DNA of 38,254 nt from Lobulomyces angularis (Eukaryota; Chytridiomycota; Chytridiomycetes; Lobulomycetales; Lobulomycetaceae), in the NCBI GenBank assembly GCA_027604685.1, contig JADHYX010000203.1, positions 1 through 38,254 on the forward strand. The letters run 5' to 3'. The position numbers were made by a program, and so were the translations under genes. Positions 35,207 through 38,254 of this stretch are shown in pieces; position 1 is the first letter of the stretch, and the number at the start of each line of letters is the position of its first letter. The notes below the pieces were generated by a model that saw only the letters and a list, made by a program, of their open reading frames with translations, was not told the DNA's origin and made no database searches.

Positions 35207-36636
35207 TCAATAATTGTCATCTACAGCGTTGGGACTTGTTTTACTTATATTTGATTGACATTGATTATCAATTGCATCGCCTTCAGAACACGTACTTTTC
35301 ATCAATCCCATGTCGCTGGCTAGAGCACTTTTTAATTCATTTTCCATACCGTCTTCGCCCTCAGCTTCAAATCCACTTAACTTCCTGCTAATCTTTAATT
35401 TTATTTTGTTTACACCACTTTCTAATGCGCTAGCCTTAAGTTCGGGAACTATACCCATGGATATTTGGGCCAATTGAGTAATTTTCTTGTGAAATTCGAA
35501 ATACATCGTAAATTGGCAGGTTTGTAAAAAGAAACTAAATTGTGAAACTATTAGAAAGATATTCCAATGACTTTGCGAATCCGTTGAATACCATAACCCT
35601 TGGTTTTTACCGCTATTACTACGACATTAAAAAAAAAAAAAAGGATAGTCTTGGATTTTTGTTACATGTAATTGTTAATGCAATTCAATAAGCCAGCCGC
35701 CCATACCAAAATCATCCAAACAGTTAAAAAAATCTTGATTCCCTTTTGAATTTTTTTAAGTTTTTGAGCTACCTCAGTTGAGGAATTTTGACAATTGTTA
35801 AAAATGTCAGAAATTTTCTTCATGCGAAGAAGAGTAATTAATACAATTAAGCCTAAAATTGATTCAAAGACAGGCGTTCCTACAGCTTGAATTGTCCAGA
35901 ATTGATTTTGAACAACACTACTTGAAAAGGCTGGTGTTGAACATAGGCTTGATTTTGGCCCAAAGTTGTAATCTTTTTTGCATTGCTGACGCTGACATGA
36001 GAACAATTTCAATTAAAAAATGTATTTAAATTAGAAAATTACCGTCCAACCTACTCCTAATGGAACAAGATTTAACCCAATAACAATGAAAGCTAATACC
36101 GCGTCAATAAATTTTGGATATGGTTTTATCTTTTGGATAATCATTGAAAACCTTCAAGAAATAGCAATTAAAGCTATTTGGTTCAACTAGTAATTTCACT
36201 TACCTTTGAATAGTTAAGAGTTGATAAAATAAAACTCCAAAAACCATCAAACTGTTCCAAATAAAACTATTGAAAAAGTTAGTGTAATATGTTAACGTTG
36301 GAGAATCAAAAAATCTAAATTTATCAAAACAAAAATAAATAATGATAAAGCAATTAGTTTAAAATAAAAAAAATATTTAGTGAAGCAACAGCTGCATTAA
36401 AAAAAAAAATACCTAAAAATGTCATCAAATATGATTGAACCTAAATTAAAAAAGAACCAGTCTACACAACACAAAAAGTAAAGAATATTGACATATTTTA
36501 AATTTTTGTTTAAATTTTTGTTCCTTAAAATAGTCACACATCTTTTAAAATTGACAATGTTTAAGGTGAAGGTTGAGAAATCAATGACTAATAAGATGAT
36601 ATTAGCTTCAAAATTGTGAAGATAAACAACATTCAT
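35207..36636 (-). CDS. Orphan seven-transmembrane protein (GPCR-like topology)
   Basis: Predicted membrane protein of 393 aa. Exons (minus order): 36413-36636, 36204-36314, 36043-36151, 35666-35991, 35207-35618; phases close. Hydrophobic segments lie near residues 9-30, 46-68, 90-108, 124-146 (DAVLAFIVIGLNLVPLGVGW), 182-204 (GTPVFESILGLIVLITLL), 233-253 (IFLTVWMILVWAAGLL) and 275-297 (NIFLIVSQFSFFLQTCQFTM). The loop before segment 5 carries Cys152 and Cys165. A polar, partly acidic tail of about 95 residues follows segment 7. I recognise no family motif. The first intron (98 nt) is long for this locus and could hide a different exon. The start may lie further upstream. Orientation and signalling role are inferred from topology only. 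Confidence 0.65.
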
Positions 36637-36896
36637 TATATTTTTTAAGATTAACAAAGTTACAATACTTAATTTCTATTTTTTTTTTCTACTGTTTTTT
36701 ATCCAATCACCTAGAAATAGAATTACGACCTTTTTATTGTTGTAACATTATGCAGTCTATAAATTCAATTTAATTTTACTATTTTTCTAATGCAAAAGAG
36801 ATTTGTTTACACAAATTAAAATTATACATTTGTTTTAGCATCTCAAAAAAAAATTAAAATAAATAATTATTTATAAAGATTCCACAGTCTAAATGC
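36637..36896. other. Gap between 7TM gene and bL17m gene
   Basis: A 260-bp AT-rich spacer between two minus-strand genes. It should hold the 7TM promoter and the bL17m 3' end. Nothing specific was seen. Confidence 0.35.
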
Positions 36897-38218
36897 TTAA
36901 AAAAAACCACGAAACCACTTTGGCCTTTTCAAAAACTTAAAACCTCGAGATGGTTTATCCTCCACCTTCGTGCTTTCTGCAGGTTTCTTCTCCTCCACTT
37001 CAGCTTGATTACTTATTGATTTTGCATTTCTATTAAACGGCTTCACTGATGCTATAGGTTTCCCATTATCAACCACTTTAAAATAAAATTTTAATATTCA
37101 AAAAAAATGTTAAATTCTTTACTCTTTCCAATTTTTCTGACGCTTAATTTTTTCCCTATAACGTTGAGACCCTTCCTTCTCATGTTATCTAAATAAAGGT
37201 TTCTTACAATTTTCTTTTTTGACCGCAAATCTCCTGATCCTTTACCTAATACGTGCATCAAAAAATAGAAAATCCATATTAAAAATACCTGCTGCAGCAA
37301 TACTCTTTTCTGATCTCTCTTTATTGATTTCTTCATATCTATCCTTAAACTTAAGCAAGTCAATGCTTTGTTGTTTGTGCGATTCTAAATTTTTAGTAAA
37401 TTCTTTCAAAATTCTAGTATACTTCCTTTCTAATTAATTCCCTGGTTAGTTTAACATTCAATGTATTTGCAAATAATACCCTCTCTTAATAATCTTAGTT
37501 TTTCAGTTCGAAGAATATCTTTTTCAGTGAAAAAAGAAAATTCTTTAATATTTCCTGTCACCGGATCCACCAATAATTCCTTTTTTTTTGAATACAGTGT
37601 ATTTTCCACATTTTCCAATCTAATTTTTATTAGCATTTATTAGATTTTTAATGATAGAGTTTTATACCTTGTCTCAATGTCATTTTTAAATTTTTTGGCA
37701 AAGGCCAACTTTACCGAATTCTTCGAGCCAATCAACTCTAAAATAGCTTTAGGATGATGATCCGCATTTTTCTTGCCACCATTCGTCCCATTTAAAATAA
37801 TATGAGTATAATCACTAGTATTTTGATATCTGTAAAAAACATTAAAAAAATCATTAGCCTATATTTATAAACACAATTACCTTGGAGCAATTTCCGTAAT
37901 AAGTTTTGGAAAGTGTTTCTCAGGTTGCTTATTTTTTGAATAAAAAAAAAAAAATTGTTGAAAAAACTTTTTAATTTTCCTTCTTACAGAAATAAACTGT
38001 GAAACAATATTTAAGTCAGATTCAGTTCCAGATTTTGCAAGATCAATAATTTCATTTGCATAATACTGCACATATTTCGCCTTAGCAACAGTAGTTTCCA
38101 ATCTTTCTCTCTGAATTAAAGTGGAAATTTGATTTCTTAATAAGTTTTTTCGGTGTTTAGGAGTCATATTTAATTTCTTTTTGCCATTGGCACTATTAAG
38201 TATTTTTATTCTGTTCAT
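36897..38218 (-). CDS. MRPL8: Mitochondrial ribosomal protein bL17m with C-terminal extension
   Basis: Large-subunit mitoribosomal protein, 340 aa. Exons (minus order): 37988-38218, 37881-37927, 37668-37829, 37480-37619, 37289-37429, 37123-37245, 36897-37075; phases close. The first 130 or so residues match bacterial L17: TPKHRKNLLRNQISTLIQRE, RLETTVAKAKYVQYYANEI, KLITEIAPRYQNTSDYTHII, HHPKAILELIG. The remaining 190 or so residues form a charged extension, predicted helical then basic, ending RPKWFRGFF. Fungal L17m proteins are often extended, though yeast Mrpl8 is shorter. A first intron (37928-37987) could be read through without a stop, but removing it restores the L17 alignment. Confidence 0.9.
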
Positions 38219-38254
38219 TATAAAGAATGATCAAGTAAAAAATGTTAAAAAAAA

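Noticed and set aside
36315..36412. Hydrophobic open stretch inside the first 7TM intron that could be an extra exon
   Set aside because: It leaves no adequate donor in phase, and joining 36413 to 36314 directly gives a sensible reading (IFDDIF-RFFDSPTL). RNA data could reverse this.
1..38254. CRISPR arrays, prokaryotic operons or phage genes
   Set aside because: All confident genes are intron-bearing eukaryotic families, and no regularly spaced repeats were seen beyond the two described duplications.

Overview
This is a eukaryotic nuclear window: AT-rich, gene-dense, with many spliceosomal introns of about 35-101 nt (mostly 38-60). Zn2Cys6 transcription factor, Sec7, Sla2 and Smm1/DUS2 homologues point to a fungus. 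A very large CCDC162-type protein, a family I associate with flagellated lineages, suggests an early-diverging zoosporic fungus such as Rozella/Cryptomycota or an aphelid. The lineage is inferred. The gene families are read directly from spliced translations I assembled by hand. In every model except the RING-Sel1 gene (7815-9232) the exon phases close exactly.

Layout, left to right. 1-1720 has no intact gene. It holds a degenerate inverted-repeat element (63-1189) and short repeats leading to a tRNA-Val(CAC)-like gene (1721-1793). 1994-4411 (-) is an 8-exon Zn2Cys6 regulator whose zinc cluster is spread over three exons. 4412-5979 holds one doubtful 62-codon ORF and decayed coding sequence. 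5980-7130 (-) is a Nudix/DUF4743 hydrolase. 7815-9232 (+) is a RING-like plus Sel1-repeat protein with a frameshift at an A-run. 9370-12009 (-) is the Hel2/ZNF598 ribosome-collision E3 ligase. An exact 184-bp tandem duplication (12418-12792) abuts the stop codon of SEC7 (12791-19870, -). SLA2 (20018-24025, +) is head-to-head with SEC7. 24303-33173 (-) is a 32-exon CCDC162-like gene. 33736-35138 (+) is DUS2. 35207-36636 (-) is an orphan seven-transmembrane protein. 36897-38218 (-) is mitochondrial ribosomal protein bL17m.

The genes are ordinary nuclear neighbours with no operon logic. The closest functional link is the divergent SEC7-SLA2 pair: a Golgi ARF exchange factor and an endocytic actin-clathrin adaptor share a 147-bp gap. 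HEL2, DUS2, bL17m and the tRNA are all translation-related, but this looks coincidental. The least explained items are the 7TM protein, the inverted-repeat element, and two decayed coding tracts (about 181-600 and 4992-5731) whose in-frame interruptions are almost all TAA/TAG rather than TGA.
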